Positions 31,982 to 39,943 of a stretch of 46,984 nucleotides of DNA are shown in pieces. The notes beneath the pieces were generated by a model, which made no database searches, was not told the DNA's origin, and was given only the letters and a program-made list of their open reading frames with translations. Numbering within the stretch: the first letter of the stretch is position 1; the number at the start of each line of letters is the position of its first letter. This stretch comes from Anaerolineae bacterium (lineage in GTDB: Bacteria > Chloroflexota > Anaerolineae > Aggregatilineales > Phototrophicaceae), in NCBI GenBank assembly GCA_016789005.1, contig JAEURA010000177.1, positions 1 through 46,984 of the forward strand, read 5' to 3'. Position numbers and translations under genes: made by a program.

Positions 31982-34000
31982 TTATCCCGAAGCGCCACCC
32001 AGGAGGGCGGCATCCTCTTCACGGGCAAGGCGCTGCCCTTCTTCGATGTTCACCCGCGTCAGCAAATACCCGCCGACGATGAAGAAGACGATCAGGCTGA
32101 TGATCGCCGGTCGGCTGCTGCCGAACGTCGCCACCGCCAGGGCGAACAGCAGCGGACCCAAAATCGACGAGAAGCGCTCCATGATGCCGTACAGACCGAA
32201 GAACTCGCCGCTCTTGGCGGCGGGCGACATGCTGGCGTACAGGCTCCGGCTCAACGCCTGGCTGCCGCCCTGCACGATGGCGACCATCCATGCCAGGAAC
32301 CAGAACTCGACGGTGGAGTTGATGAAGTAGCCCCAGGTCGCAATCACCGCGTAGACGATCAGCGACAGCAGGATGGCGCGGCGGGTGTCGATGGTGTTCG
32401 CCAGCCCGGCGAACATCCGCTGCCCGACGGTGAAGGCGAACAGCGCGCCGACCGCCTGCACTGCCAGGAGCAAGCCGAGGATGACCGGCAGGCTGTTTTC
32501 GCGGACGGGTTCCAGCACCTGCGCCTGGGCAATCGCCAGGACCGTCCCGCCGCTTTCGGCGTTCTGTTCGCCGGCATTGATCAGGCGCACGACGTGCTCG
32601 CCAGGTTCGGCGGCGGCGATCTCGACCGTCGCGCCATAGCGGACGGTCGCGCTGTAAGTGTCGAGCATGAGCGGCTCGCTCTCGCCTTCCTCGACGTACG
32701 GCTGACCATCCAGTTCCAGGCGCGCCCTGCCGCCATCGGGACGGGCAGCGTAGGTCACTTCGACCGTCTGACCGTTGAAAGTGATCTGGATTGCGTCACC
32801 CGGCGCGCCGCTGAGGGCGTAGACCACCTGATTCTCCGTGCCGGTCAGGTCGCCGCTGATCGTCTCCTGCGCCCACACGCCGGTGAACGCCAGCGGCGCG
32901 GCGTCCGACTGGTCGGTGACGCGATAAATCCCCTGTCCGACCGCCGTCGCCGTCGCTTCGTAGGGGGGCGGCTCGTCGCCGGAAATGTCGGCGGGCAGGG
33001 CGGCGCGCAGCCCGATCCCGACCAGCGGCAGAGCGACCAGGTTGAAGACGATGAATGCCAGATAGAGCGGGCGGCGCTGCGTCTCCTGGCTGGGCAGACG
33101 CCCGAAGATCAGGCTGAAGGGGATGCCGACGAACTGCACCAGCAGCAGCGCCAGGATCAGCTCCACCGAGCCGAAGCCGAGTTCCGCGCCGTAGATCGTC
33201 GCCACGCCGATGATCGTGCCGATGGCGTCGTTGTAGATCAGGAAGGCGATCAGGTACTTGAACAGCTCGCGGTAGTGGCGCATGTCGCGGAAGGTGGCGA
33301 TCAGCCGCTTGACGCTCTCGCCGATCACCGTCTGCCCTGGCTGAAGATGCCCGGTCGCGGCGGCAGGTTCAGGGACCTGGCGGAAGATCGGAATGCTGAA
33401 CACCGCCCACCAGACCGCCACGCTCAGAAACGACAGGCGCGGTCCCCAGGTATCCGGCAGGACGAAGATCATGACCACGTTGATCGCCAGCAGCAAGCCG
33501 CCGCCCAGGTAGCCCATCGCGTAGCCCCGCGCCGACACATTATCGCGGTCTCCCGGCTTGGCAATGTGCGGCAGCAGCGCATCGTAGAAGGTGTACGCCG
33601 CCACGAAGCCGATTCGCCCCAGCACGAACAGGATCGACGCCAGCACCCAGTCGCCCGTCCCCACCAGCACCAGCAGCCCAGTGGCGATCACCCCCGCGCC
33701 GGTGAAGAAGGCGAGGAACTTCTTCTTCCCGCGCGACACATCGCTGATCGTCCCCAGGATGGGCGCGAGGATGGCGGTGACGAACAGCGAAATGCTGAGG
33801 TTCAGGCTCCAGTAGGCGGTGGCGGTCGCCTCGCTGGGGAGCGTTGCGCCGGCGACCTGGCTGAAGTAGACGGGCAGCACGGCGGCGAGGATGGTGGTGG
33901 CAAAGGCGCTGTTCGCCCAGTCGTAGAGCGTCCAGGCGCGGATGCGGCGCTGATAGGTGGCAGGATCAAGCGCGTTCATAGGAACGCCAGCAGTCGCCAT
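31982..34000 (-). CDS. UMF1/Atg22-type MFS transporter with a large extracytoplasmic insertion
   Basis: 672 residues against about 430-480 for usual UMF1/Atg22-type proteins. The opening RAWTLYDWANSAFATTILAAVLPVYF is the family hallmark, with SDVSRGKKKFLAFF later. About twelve helices are visible. Between helix-forming stretches LVALPLVGIGL and LPVILGLLLAVQAVGAL lies an insert of roughly 165 residues (about 335-502) that is acidic, free of membrane segments and beta-rich (VVYALSGAPGDAIQITFNGQTVEV, RARLELDGQPYVE, EHVVRLINAG), like a carbohydrate-binding sandwich outside the membrane. Substrates of this family in bacteria are poorly known. The ATG at 34000 (MATAGVPMNALDP) has GGAG about 10 bases upstream; an in-frame start at 33979 is possible. 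Confidence 0.82.
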   Translation of the reverse strand: MATAGVPMNALDPATYQRRIRAWTLYDWANSAFATTILAAVLPVYFSQVAGATLPSEATATAYWSLNLSISLFVTAILAPILGTISDVSRGKKKFLAFFTGAGVIATGLLVLVGTGDWVLASILFVLGRIGFVAAYTFYDALLPHIAKPGDRDNVSARGYAMGYLGGGLLLAINVVMIFVLPDTWGPRLSFLSVAVWWAVFSIPIFRQVPEPAAATGHLQPGQTVIGESVKRLIATFRDMRHYRELFKYLIAFLIYNDAIGTIIGVATIYGAELGFGSVELILALLLVQFVGIPFSLIFGRLPSQETQRRPLYLAFIVFNLVALPLVGIGLRAALPADISGDEPPPYEATATAVGQGIYRVTDQSDAAPLAFTGVWAQETISGDLTGTENQVVYALSGAPGDAIQITFNGQTVEVTYAARPDGGRARLELDGQPYVEEGESEPLMLDTYSATVRYGATVEIAAAEPGEHVVRLINAGEQNAESGGTVLAIAQAQVLEPVRENSLPVILGLLLAVQAVGALFAFTVGQRMFAGLANTIDTRRAILLSLIVYAVIATWGYFINSTVEFWFLAWMVAIVQGGSQALSRSLYASMSPAAKSGEFFGLYGIMERFSSILGPLLFALAVATFGSSRPAIISLIVFFIVGGYLLTRVNIEEGQRLAREEDAALLGGASG

Positions 34001-34135
34001 GATAGGATGTTCTCCTTCTCCCCCCCGGTCAAAGACAGACGCAAAGTTTCGCAAAAGCAAACATTACAAACGTATCGCCTTTACTTTATCTCATCGTTAA
34101 GCGTCGCGCTCCACTGTCTTTTAGGCTTCCGGGCG

Positions 34136-34141
34136 TATAAT
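34136..34141 (+). promoter_or_regulatory. -10 box upstream of the GNAT-EamA operon
   Basis: Perfect TATAAT at 34136-34141, with no good -35. A transcript starting near 34148 would put the TTG start of the GNAT gene about 33 bases in. Confidence 0.4.
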
Positions 34142-34180
34142 CAATGTCTCGCAAAACGTGACGGGGTAAACCGAAGAACT

Positions 34181-34780
34181 TTGAGCGAACCGACCCATCA
34201 CCACTTCGTCCTGCGGACCGAACGCCTCATCGTGCGCCCCTTCGAGCCGGGCGACCTGGACGCCATCACGGCGGTGCTGGATGACGGCTTTGGCGCCGCG
34301 CCGGGCGAGGCGCGTCAGCGCTGGCTGGCGTGGCAGATCGCGTCGTATACCGAACTGGCGCACCTGTGGCAGCCGCCCTATGGCGACCGCGCCGTCACCC
34401 TCCACGACGGCAGGCTGATCGGCGCGGTCGGCTTCGTGCCGTGCTGGGGTCCCTTCGAAAAGCTGCCGAGCTTCCGGGACCGGCTGAACGGCGCGCCGTC
34501 CGCCCACTTCCGCCCGGAATTCGGCTTGTTCTGGGTGATCGGCACAGCCCATAGGGGTCAGGGCTGCGCCACCGAAGCCGCGCAGGCGATGATCCGCTAT
34601 GCCTTTGATGAACTCGGCGTGGGGCGGGTGGTCGCTACGACCGATCACGAAAACACGGCGTCGCAGGCGGTGATGCGCCGGCTCGGCATGTCGGTCGAGC
34701 GCAATCCCGACCCGGACCCTGAATGGTTTCAGGTGGTGGGTATTCTGGCGCGCCCGAACGACGCGCCTGGAGGATCATGA
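34181..34780 (+). CDS. GNAT family N-acetyltransferase (RimJ/RimL-like)
   Basis: 199 residues. It starts with the Acetyltransf_3-type strand LRTERLIVRPFEPGDLDAI and ends with the acetyl-CoA loop region LFWVIGTAHRGQGCATEAAQAMIRYAFDELGVGRVVATTDHENTASQAVMRRLGM, where R/Q-x-x-G-x-[GA]-T is the CoA pyrophosphate-binding motif (split here for length). It transfers acetyl groups to an amine of unknown target. The start is a TTG at 34181, the only in-frame start after the -10 box that fits the domain; its ribosome site is weak. A much longer open frame to the left is antisense to the MFS gene and rejected. It overlaps the EamA gene by 4 bases. Confidence 0.82.
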   Translation: MSEPTHHHFVLRTERLIVRPFEPGDLDAITAVLDDGFGAAPGEARQRWLAWQIASYTELAHLWQPPYGDRAVTLHDGRLIGAVGFVPCWGPFEKLPSFRDRLNGAPSAHFRPEFGLFWVIGTAHRGQGCATEAAQAMIRYAFDELGVGRVVATTDHENTASQAVMRRLGMSVERNPDPDPEWFQVVGILARPNDAPGGS

Positions 34781-35691
34781 GCGCAGTTTCTACCGCCATC
34801 GCGCACCGCATCCGGGCGATCCCCGCCGGCTACCTCTACGTGCTGATCGCCATCCTGGGCGGCAGCGTCGCCTCGGTGATCACCAAGCAGGCGCTCACTT
34901 CGGAGATCGCGCCGATGCCGCTGCTTGCGGCGCGCCTGATCCTCTCGGCAGTCATCCTCTGGCTGATCCAGTTCTTCGTCTTTCGACAGCGCCCCTTGCT
35001 GGAACGTCGGCTGCTGCTCGGCGCGACGGCGGCAGGGGTCGCCAATGCCATCAGCCTGACGGCGTTCTACCTGGCGCTTCAGTACATCGACGCCTCGGTC
35101 GCCATGGTGCTGTTTTCCACCAACCCGCTGTTCGTCCTGGGCATGCTGATGCTGATCGGCAGCCGCCCGACGCGCCTCGACGCGGGACGGGCGGCACTGG
35201 GCTTGATCGGCGTGGTGCTGCTGGTCGGCGTCGGTGGGCAGGTGGCATGGCAGGGGGTGGTACTGGTGATGGTCACGGTGATCGTCTTCTCCGTCCACCT
35301 GCTCATCGTCCAGCGCACCCTGTACGGCTATTCAACCGCCCAGATCACCCCGCTTTTCATCACCGTCATGGCGGTCTGCGTCTCGGTGGTCTACTTCCTG
35401 ACCACGCCGCCCGCCATCTGGTTCGATCTGCCTTCCGACGGCTGGATCGTGGTCGGCGTCACGGCGGTCTTCTCGACGGTCCTGGCGCGTCTCGCCCTGA
35501 CCGCCGGCATCCAGCGCATCGGCAGCGGGCAGACCGCCCTGCTCAGCCCGGTCGAAACTGTGCTGGCGGTGACGATGGCGGCGGTCTTCCTCGGCGAACG
35601 CCTGTCGCCGCTTCAGCTGATCGGCGGGGTGCTGGTGCTGATCAGCGCCGCGCTGGTGATGCGCCGTCCGCTCAGCCCGTCCCGGCGGTAA
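34777..35691 (+). CDS. EamA/DMT-family transporter
   Basis: 304 residues with about ten hydrophobic helices in two EamA halves: LYVLIAILGGSVASVITKQAL opens the first, and LVLVMVTVIVFSVHLLIVQRTL the second, with GSGQTALLSPVETVLAVTMAAVFLGERLSPLQLIGGVLVLISA near the end containing the conserved P-V-x-[AT] and E-x-[LP] elements. Members of this family export amino acids, nucleosides or other metabolites, or import some sugars. GGAGG just before the ATG at 34777, within the end of the GNAT gene, shows tight coupling to GNAT. The pair could acetylate and export a compound; this is inferred. Confidence 0.85.
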   Translation: MSAVSTAIAHRIRAIPAGYLYVLIAILGGSVASVITKQALTSEIAPMPLLAARLILSAVILWLIQFFVFRQRPLLERRLLLGATAAGVANAISLTAFYLALQYIDASVAMVLFSTNPLFVLGMLMLIGSRPTRLDAGRAALGLIGVVLLVGVGGQVAWQGVVLVMVTVIVFSVHLLIVQRTLYGYSTAQITPLFITVMAVCVSVVYFLTTPPAIWFDLPSDGWIVVGVTAVFSTVLARLALTAGIQRIGSGQTALLSPVETVLAVTMAAVFLGERLSPLQLIGGVLVLISAALVMRRPLSPSRR

Positions 35692-35707
35692 GCCGGCAGA
35701 GCGCGCC

Positions 35708-36709
35708 TCAGGGCACGATCAGCACCTTGCCGCCGCTCATCTGCTGCGCGTAATCTGCCAGTGCCTCGCCGATGCGCGCCAGCGCAGTGCGAGCGCGCAC
35801 CTCGGTGACGAAAGTCGTCCCTGCCGCCGCCTGCACCGCCGACCACGCCCGCGCCGCAGCCGCCGTATCGCGCAGCCACGACGACAGCCAGAATCCTTCG
35901 ACCGCCTTGTTCCTGAAGATCAGGTCGCCGACCGCCGCCGAGACGCTTTCGCCGCCCAGACCGCCGTAGATGATCAGCCGGCTGCCGGCAGGCATGAGGC
36001 GCAGCAGCCGCGCTCCCAGGTCGCCCGCCACAGCGTCGAAGCATACCCGCACGCCGAGCTTGCGGCTGAGGTCGCGAAAGTCGTGGTCGAAAGTCTCCGC
36101 CTCGCTGTTCAGGACGTGTTCCGCGCCCAGCGCCCGCAGCGTCTCGACCTGCGACTCGCGCCGGACGATGTGCACCGCCGCGATGCCGCGCTCCAGCGCC
36201 AGCCGGGCGATCATCTGACCGAGCGCCGACGCCGCTGCCGTCTGGGCGATGGCGGGCGTCGCACCCTGTGAGTCGACGGCGCGGTCCAGCAGCGCCAGGG
36301 CGGTCAGCGGGTTGACCAGCAGGGTCGCCGCCGTTTCGGGGTCGATGCCGGCGTTCGCAGGAAAGCAGAACGCCGCCCGCGTCCGCATGACTTCCATCCA
36401 GGTCCCGTCGGAATCGGCGGCGAAACAGGCTGCCGTCCGCCCGATCAGCGCCGGATCAACCCCTTCCCCCACAGCGATCACCACGCCGCCGCCTTCAAAG
36501 CCCGGCACACAGGGCAGCGGCTTGCGCACGCCGTAGTTTCCGGCGAGGAACGCCAGATCGGAGGGGTTGATCGGCGCGGCGGCGATGCGGATCAGCACTT
36601 CGCCCCTGCCCGGCGGCGTCACCGGGCGCTCTTCCAGGGAGATGTGCGACACGCCAGCCGCGTACTGGTGGATCACGGCGGCGCGCGTCGTGGCGGGGGT
36701 GTTGAGCAT
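35708..36709 (-). CDS. Zinc-free medium-chain dehydrogenase/reductase (quinone-reductase-like)
   Basis: 333 residues. The N-terminal half shows GEVLIRIAAAPINPSDLAFLAGNYG and PCVPGFEGGGVVIAVGEGV, typical of quinone-oxidoreductase-type MDR enzymes; Cys/His ligands for catalytic zinc are missing. The Rossmann half has AQTAAASALGQMIARLA (a variant of the usual glycine-rich loop, here AxxSALGQ), VRRESQVETLRALGAEHVLNSE and FDAVAGDLGARLLRLMPAGSRLIIYGGLGG. It would reduce quinones or enones with NADPH. The cofactor loop is slightly unusual. AAGG about 10 bases before the ATG supports the start. Divergent from the ABC importer operon. Confidence 0.82.
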   Translation of the reverse strand: MLNTPATTRAAVIHQYAAGVSHISLEERPVTPPGRGEVLIRIAAAPINPSDLAFLAGNYGVRKPLPCVPGFEGGGVVIAVGEGVDPALIGRTAACFAADSDGTWMEVMRTRAAFCFPANAGIDPETAATLLVNPLTALALLDRAVDSQGATPAIAQTAAASALGQMIARLALERGIAAVHIVRRESQVETLRALGAEHVLNSEAETFDHDFRDLSRKLGVRVCFDAVAGDLGARLLRLMPAGSRLIIYGGLGGESVSAAVGDLIFRNKAVEGFWLSSWLRDTAAAARAWSAVQAAAGTTFVTEVRARTALARIGEALADYAQQMSGGKVLIVP

Positions 36710-36790
36710 CTTGTTCGCAGCCTTTTTCTCTCAATCTGAACAACCTGCACAATCATACCTTGCAGGGCTTGCATCCGCCGTAATGCGACG

Positions 36791-36817
36791 TTACACTGAA
36801 TCAGAGTGGACTATACC
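36791..36817 (+). promoter_or_regulatory. Promoter of the ABC importer/glycosidase locus
   Basis: TTACAC (36791-36796) and TATACC (36812-36817), spacer 15 bp (or 16 from GTTACA at 36790). The -10 lies inside the operator-like site, as expected for repression by a GntR protein. Confidence 0.4.
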
Positions 36818-36829
36818 ACACTAGACCAC
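36806..36829 (+). promoter_or_regulatory. Operator-like site for a HutC-type GntR regulator
   Basis: GTGGACTATACCAC (36806-36819) is partly palindromic (GTGG...CCAC around TA). ACTAGACCAC (36820-36829) follows, so CTATACCACA and CTAGACCACA form direct repeats 10 bp apart, one helical turn. GACTATAC (36809-36816) fits the HutC-subfamily core GT-N-TA-N-AC at five of six positions. It overlaps the -10 box of the ABC importer, and a HutC-type regulator is encoded at 43401, so it may be that protein's target. The link is inferred. Confidence 0.45.
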
Positions 36830-36853
36830 AGGACTGTTCGGAGGAAAAAACCT

Positions 36854-38608
36854 ATGAAGCGTTTGCTAGTATTGTTGCTCATCGTCATCCTCGCCTTGGG
36901 CGTCACGGCGCTGCCCCTGGCGGCGCAGGACGCCCCGCAGGGGACGTGGCTGGGGACCTGGCCCTATGCCGCGCCCGGAACGCATAATCTCAACAGCTTC
37001 GCCGCCGGCGGGCTGAACGACAATCTGGGTCTGGTCTACCGTCCGCTGGTCGAGCTGACTCCCGCCTACTACCTCTATGCGTCCAACGAGTACGTCGGCA
37101 TCCTGGCGGAATCGTGGGGCTTCGTCGATGACAACGCCGCTTTCGAGTACACCCTCAAGGAAGGCGCGCTGTGGTCGAATGGCGATGCGGTCACGTCGCA
37201 GGATGTCGTCAATACCTTCGCCATCGGGCGCATCCTGGGCTGGGCGCAGTGGAACTTCCTCGCCAGCGTGGAAGCCGTCGATGAGCGCACCGTCCGCTTC
37301 ACCTTCAACGAAGGCGCAGCCTCGCGCAACGCCGAGCGCCAGATCCTCAAGGAACACGTGGTCGCCAGCGCCAACTACGCCGACCTCGCCGCCCAGGCGA
37401 TGGAAGTCGTCGCCGCCGGCAAGACCAAGGACGACGCCGAATGGCAGGCAGTGTCTACCGCCATCGCCGAATACCGCCCGGAGACGCTGATCGCCAGCGG
37501 ACCGTACACCTATACGCTCGACGACGTGGGCGAAGCCTTCATGACGCTGCACTGGCAGCCGAACAGCCTGTACTCCGGCTCCGTCCGCTTCGGCGACCTC
37601 AAGCTGTGGTCGGGCGAGACGGAAGTGACCACCCCGCTGATCCTCAGCGGCGAGCTGGCGCACTCCACCAACGTCTACCCACCGGCGACCATCGAAGCCT
37701 TCGCCGCCGAGGGCATCCGTCTGGTCACCACGCCGCGCGGCTATGGTCCGGCGGTGCTCTTCAATTTCCAGGTCGAAGCCTTCAATGACGTGAACCTGCG
37801 CAAGGCGATGGCGCACGCCATCAACCGCGAGCAGAGCGCGCTGCTGACCAACGGTCTGGGCGCGATGGGCACGATGTATTTCTCCGGCATCCTGGATTCG
37901 CTGACCCCGCAGCTTCTGAGCGAAGAAGCCATCGCCGGGCTGGATGGCTACGAGTACGACCTGACGAAGGCTGAAGAGTACATGGCGGCGGCGGGCTACA
38001 CCCGCAATGCCGACGGCAAGTGGGCGGACGCTGAGGGCAATACGCTCAGCTTCGAATACACTTTCCCGGCGGATTTCGCCGACTTCAGCGCGATGGCGCG
38101 CGACGCGACGGCGCAGCTCAACGACTTCGGCTTCGACATCACCGAGCGCGCCCTGCCCTGGCAGGAAGCCGCCCAGGCGATTCGCGAAGGCAACTATGAG
38201 CTGTCCGTGTGGAGCTGGGGCAGTGGTTCACCTTTCGCCTTCAACAACATGAACAGCCCCATTCGCCGCTGGAACAACCCGGTCCTGCCGGCAGAGCAGC
38301 CCGGCATGAGCCTGCCCCTCCAGTTCGAATGGAACGGTGAACAGGTCGACTTCAACGCCCTGATCCTCGATGTCAGCGTCGGTCTCGACCCGGCGGAATT
38401 GACGGCGAAAGCCGATTACCTCGCCGAGGTCATCAATGACACCCTGTTCTTCATCCCGCTGAACGAAATGCTGAGCGTGGAGCCGGTCAACGAACAGTTC
38501 ATCGGCGGCGCGCCGGCAGATGGCGACCCGATCTACTCCAACCCGTCCAACGATCACTTCATCATCTACCTGATCCTGAACGGGACGCTGTTCCCGGCAG
38601 GGAGCTAA
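36854..38608 (+). CDS. ABC importer substrate-binding protein (peptide/Opp family 5)
   Basis: 584 residues. A Sec signal peptide (MKRLLVLLLIVILALGVTALPLAAQ, split by its AxA cleavage) leads to a family-5 binding protein: VYRPLVELTPAY near the start, AFEYTLKEGALWSNGDAVTSQDVV, VRFTFNEGAA, IASGPYTYTLDD, NDVNLRKAMAHAINREQ and LNDFGFDITERALPWQEA. No lipobox Cys is visible, so it may be free or held by its N-terminus. The family carries oligopeptides, nickel, or saccharides; here the gene neighbours suggest muropeptides or amino-sugar saccharides. GGAGGA about 9 bases before the ATG at 36854 fixes the start. First gene of the transport operon, divergent from the MDR gene. Confidence 0.88.
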   Translation: MKRLLVLLLIVILALGVTALPLAAQDAPQGTWLGTWPYAAPGTHNLNSFAAGGLNDNLGLVYRPLVELTPAYYLYASNEYVGILAESWGFVDDNAAFEYTLKEGALWSNGDAVTSQDVVNTFAIGRILGWAQWNFLASVEAVDERTVRFTFNEGAASRNAERQILKEHVVASANYADLAAQAMEVVAAGKTKDDAEWQAVSTAIAEYRPETLIASGPYTYTLDDVGEAFMTLHWQPNSLYSGSVRFGDLKLWSGETEVTTPLILSGELAHSTNVYPPATIEAFAAEGIRLVTTPRGYGPAVLFNFQVEAFNDVNLRKAMAHAINREQSALLTNGLGAMGTMYFSGILDSLTPQLLSEEAIAGLDGYEYDLTKAEEYMAAAGYTRNADGKWADAEGNTLSFEYTFPADFADFSAMARDATAQLNDFGFDITERALPWQEAAQAIREGNYELSVWSWGSGSPFAFNNMNSPIRRWNNPVLPAEQPGMSLPLQFEWNGEQVDFNALILDVSVGLDPAELTAKADYLAEVINDTLFFIPLNEMLSVEPVNEQFIGGAPADGDPIYSNPSNDHFIIYLILNGTLFPAGS

Positions 38609-38642
38609 CCCTTCACCCCCGCGCCGCCGCTTCCACATCGGT

Positions 38643-38770
38643 GGGAGCGGCAGTGCGGGCGGGTGAGCCGGCGGCTCACCCCTACGAACACCAACGTCGT
38701 AGGGGCGACCCGGTGGGTCGTCCGTGATCCCCGGCGGCGGGTGAGCCGGCGGCTCCCCCCTACGGCCTTA
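38643..38770. repeat. Dispersed GC-rich nested-palindrome element, copy C
   Basis: The unit GGGTGAGCCGGCGGCTCACC (38660-38679) and a near copy at 38739-38759 flank GTAGGGGCGACCC/GGGTCG palindromes. Same GAGCCGGCGGCTC, CCCCTAC and ACCAACGTCGTAGGGG elements as copies A, B and D. It separates the binding-protein gene from the first permease and, being stop-free, creates a false N-terminal extension for that permease. Confidence 0.7.
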
Positions 38771-38851
38771 CGGTATGTCGTGGCCCCCCGCCGGGTCGCC
38801 CGGCGCGTGCCCGAAAAGACCATTGGTAAAAACCTGTTCCCAGGACGAACG

Positions 38852-39943
38852 ATGACTGCCCTTTCTGCCTCATCTCCGCCCGCCGCGCAGCCCGTTCCAA
38901 CGCTGCGCGAGCGTCTGCGCCGCCTGCGACGCAGCTACCTCTTCAAGGTCGTGATCCAGGGCTTGATCACGATCCTGGCGGTGATGACGCTGACCTTCTT
39001 CATGATCCGCCAGATGCCCGGCAACCCCTTTCAGGTCCGCATCGAAGACCTGATGACTCGCCAGGGGCTGACCTACGAAGAAGCCTACCGGGCGGCGGCG
39101 AGCATCTTCAACTTCGACCCCGACCGCCCGGCGCTCCTGCAGTTTGGCGATTACATCGGCGATCTGCTCCAGGGCGACCTGGGCATGTCGATCACCAAGA
39201 CGGGCACGCCGGTCGCCGAGCTGATCCTGCGCTACCTGCCCTGGACGCTCTTTTCCATCGGGCTGTCGGTGCTGATCAGCTTCACGCTCGGCACGACCCT
39301 CGGTCTGTCGATCGGCTACTGGCGCGGCAGCTGGTTCGACAACGTGGTCACGACCCTCGCCTCGATCATCTCCGGCATCCCAGACTACATCATCGCCCTG
39401 TTGATCATCCTGATCTTCGGCGTACAGCTGGAGTGGTTCAAGATCGGGCAGGTGCGCGGCGGCGTAGACCCGACGATCACCCCGGCGCTGTCGCTCGAAT
39501 ACATCGGCAGCATCCTGCAATACGCCTTCATGCCCATGCTCATCTACACGCTGTCGTCGATTGGCACCTGGATACTGGCGATGAAGAGCAGCACCATCAG
39601 CACCCTGGGCGAAGATTACATCGCGGTAGCACAGGCGCGCGGGCTGCCCCAGCGGCGGATTCTTTCCGCCTATGTTGGGCGCAACGCCATGCTCCCGCTG
39701 ATCACCCGACTGGCGATCAACGTCGGCTTCATCGTCGGCGGCAGTGTGATCATCGAAGAGATGTTCCAGTACCCCGGCTTGGGGCGCAACCTCTACCTCG
39801 CCATCACCGGGCGCGACTACACGGTCATGCAGGGCATCTTCCTGGTCATCACCGTGGCGGTCGTCGCCTCCAACATCCTGGCGGACCTGGTCATCGTCTG
39901 GCTTGATCCGCGCGTGCGGCTGGACAAGGGAGAAGAGGCATGA
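38852..39943 (+). CDS. ABC importer permease, DppB/OppB type
   Basis: 363 residues with six main hydrophobic helices. The N-terminus has LFKVVIQGLITILAVMTLTFFMIRQMPGNPF, typical of DppB-like permeases (T-F-x-x-x-x-x-P-G-[ND]-P). The conserved EAA-type loop near the C-terminus is DYIAVAQARGLPQRRILSAYVGRNAMLPLI (E-D-Y-x-x-x-A-[RK]-A-[RK]-G). GGSVIIEEMFQYPGLGRNLYLAI follows. It forms half of the membrane channel. AGGA 8 bases before the ATG at 38852 supports this start. In-frame codons upstream to 38663 run through repeat element C and are not conserved in character. Its stop overlaps the next permease start by 4 bases. Confidence 0.88.
   Translation: MTALSASSPPAAQPVPTLRERLRRLRRSYLFKVVIQGLITILAVMTLTFFMIRQMPGNPFQVRIEDLMTRQGLTYEEAYRAAASIFNFDPDRPALLQFGDYIGDLLQGDLGMSITKTGTPVAELILRYLPWTLFSIGLSVLISFTLGTTLGLSIGYWRGSWFDNVVTTLASIISGIPDYIIALLIILIFGVQLEWFKIGQVRGGVDPTITPALSLEYIGSILQYAFMPMLIYTLSSIGTWILAMKSSTISTLGEDYIAVAQARGLPQRRILSAYVGRNAMLPLITRLAINVGFIVGGSVIIEEMFQYPGLGRNLYLAITGRDYTVMQGIFLVITVAVVASNILADLVIVWLDPRVRLDKGEEA

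Noticed and set aside
31844..34180. Long plus-strand frame joined in frame to the GNAT gene
   Set aside because: It runs antisense to the MFS gene; the GNAT domain begins near 34181, after its own -10 box. The upstream part is His/Gln/Arg-rich shadow coding.
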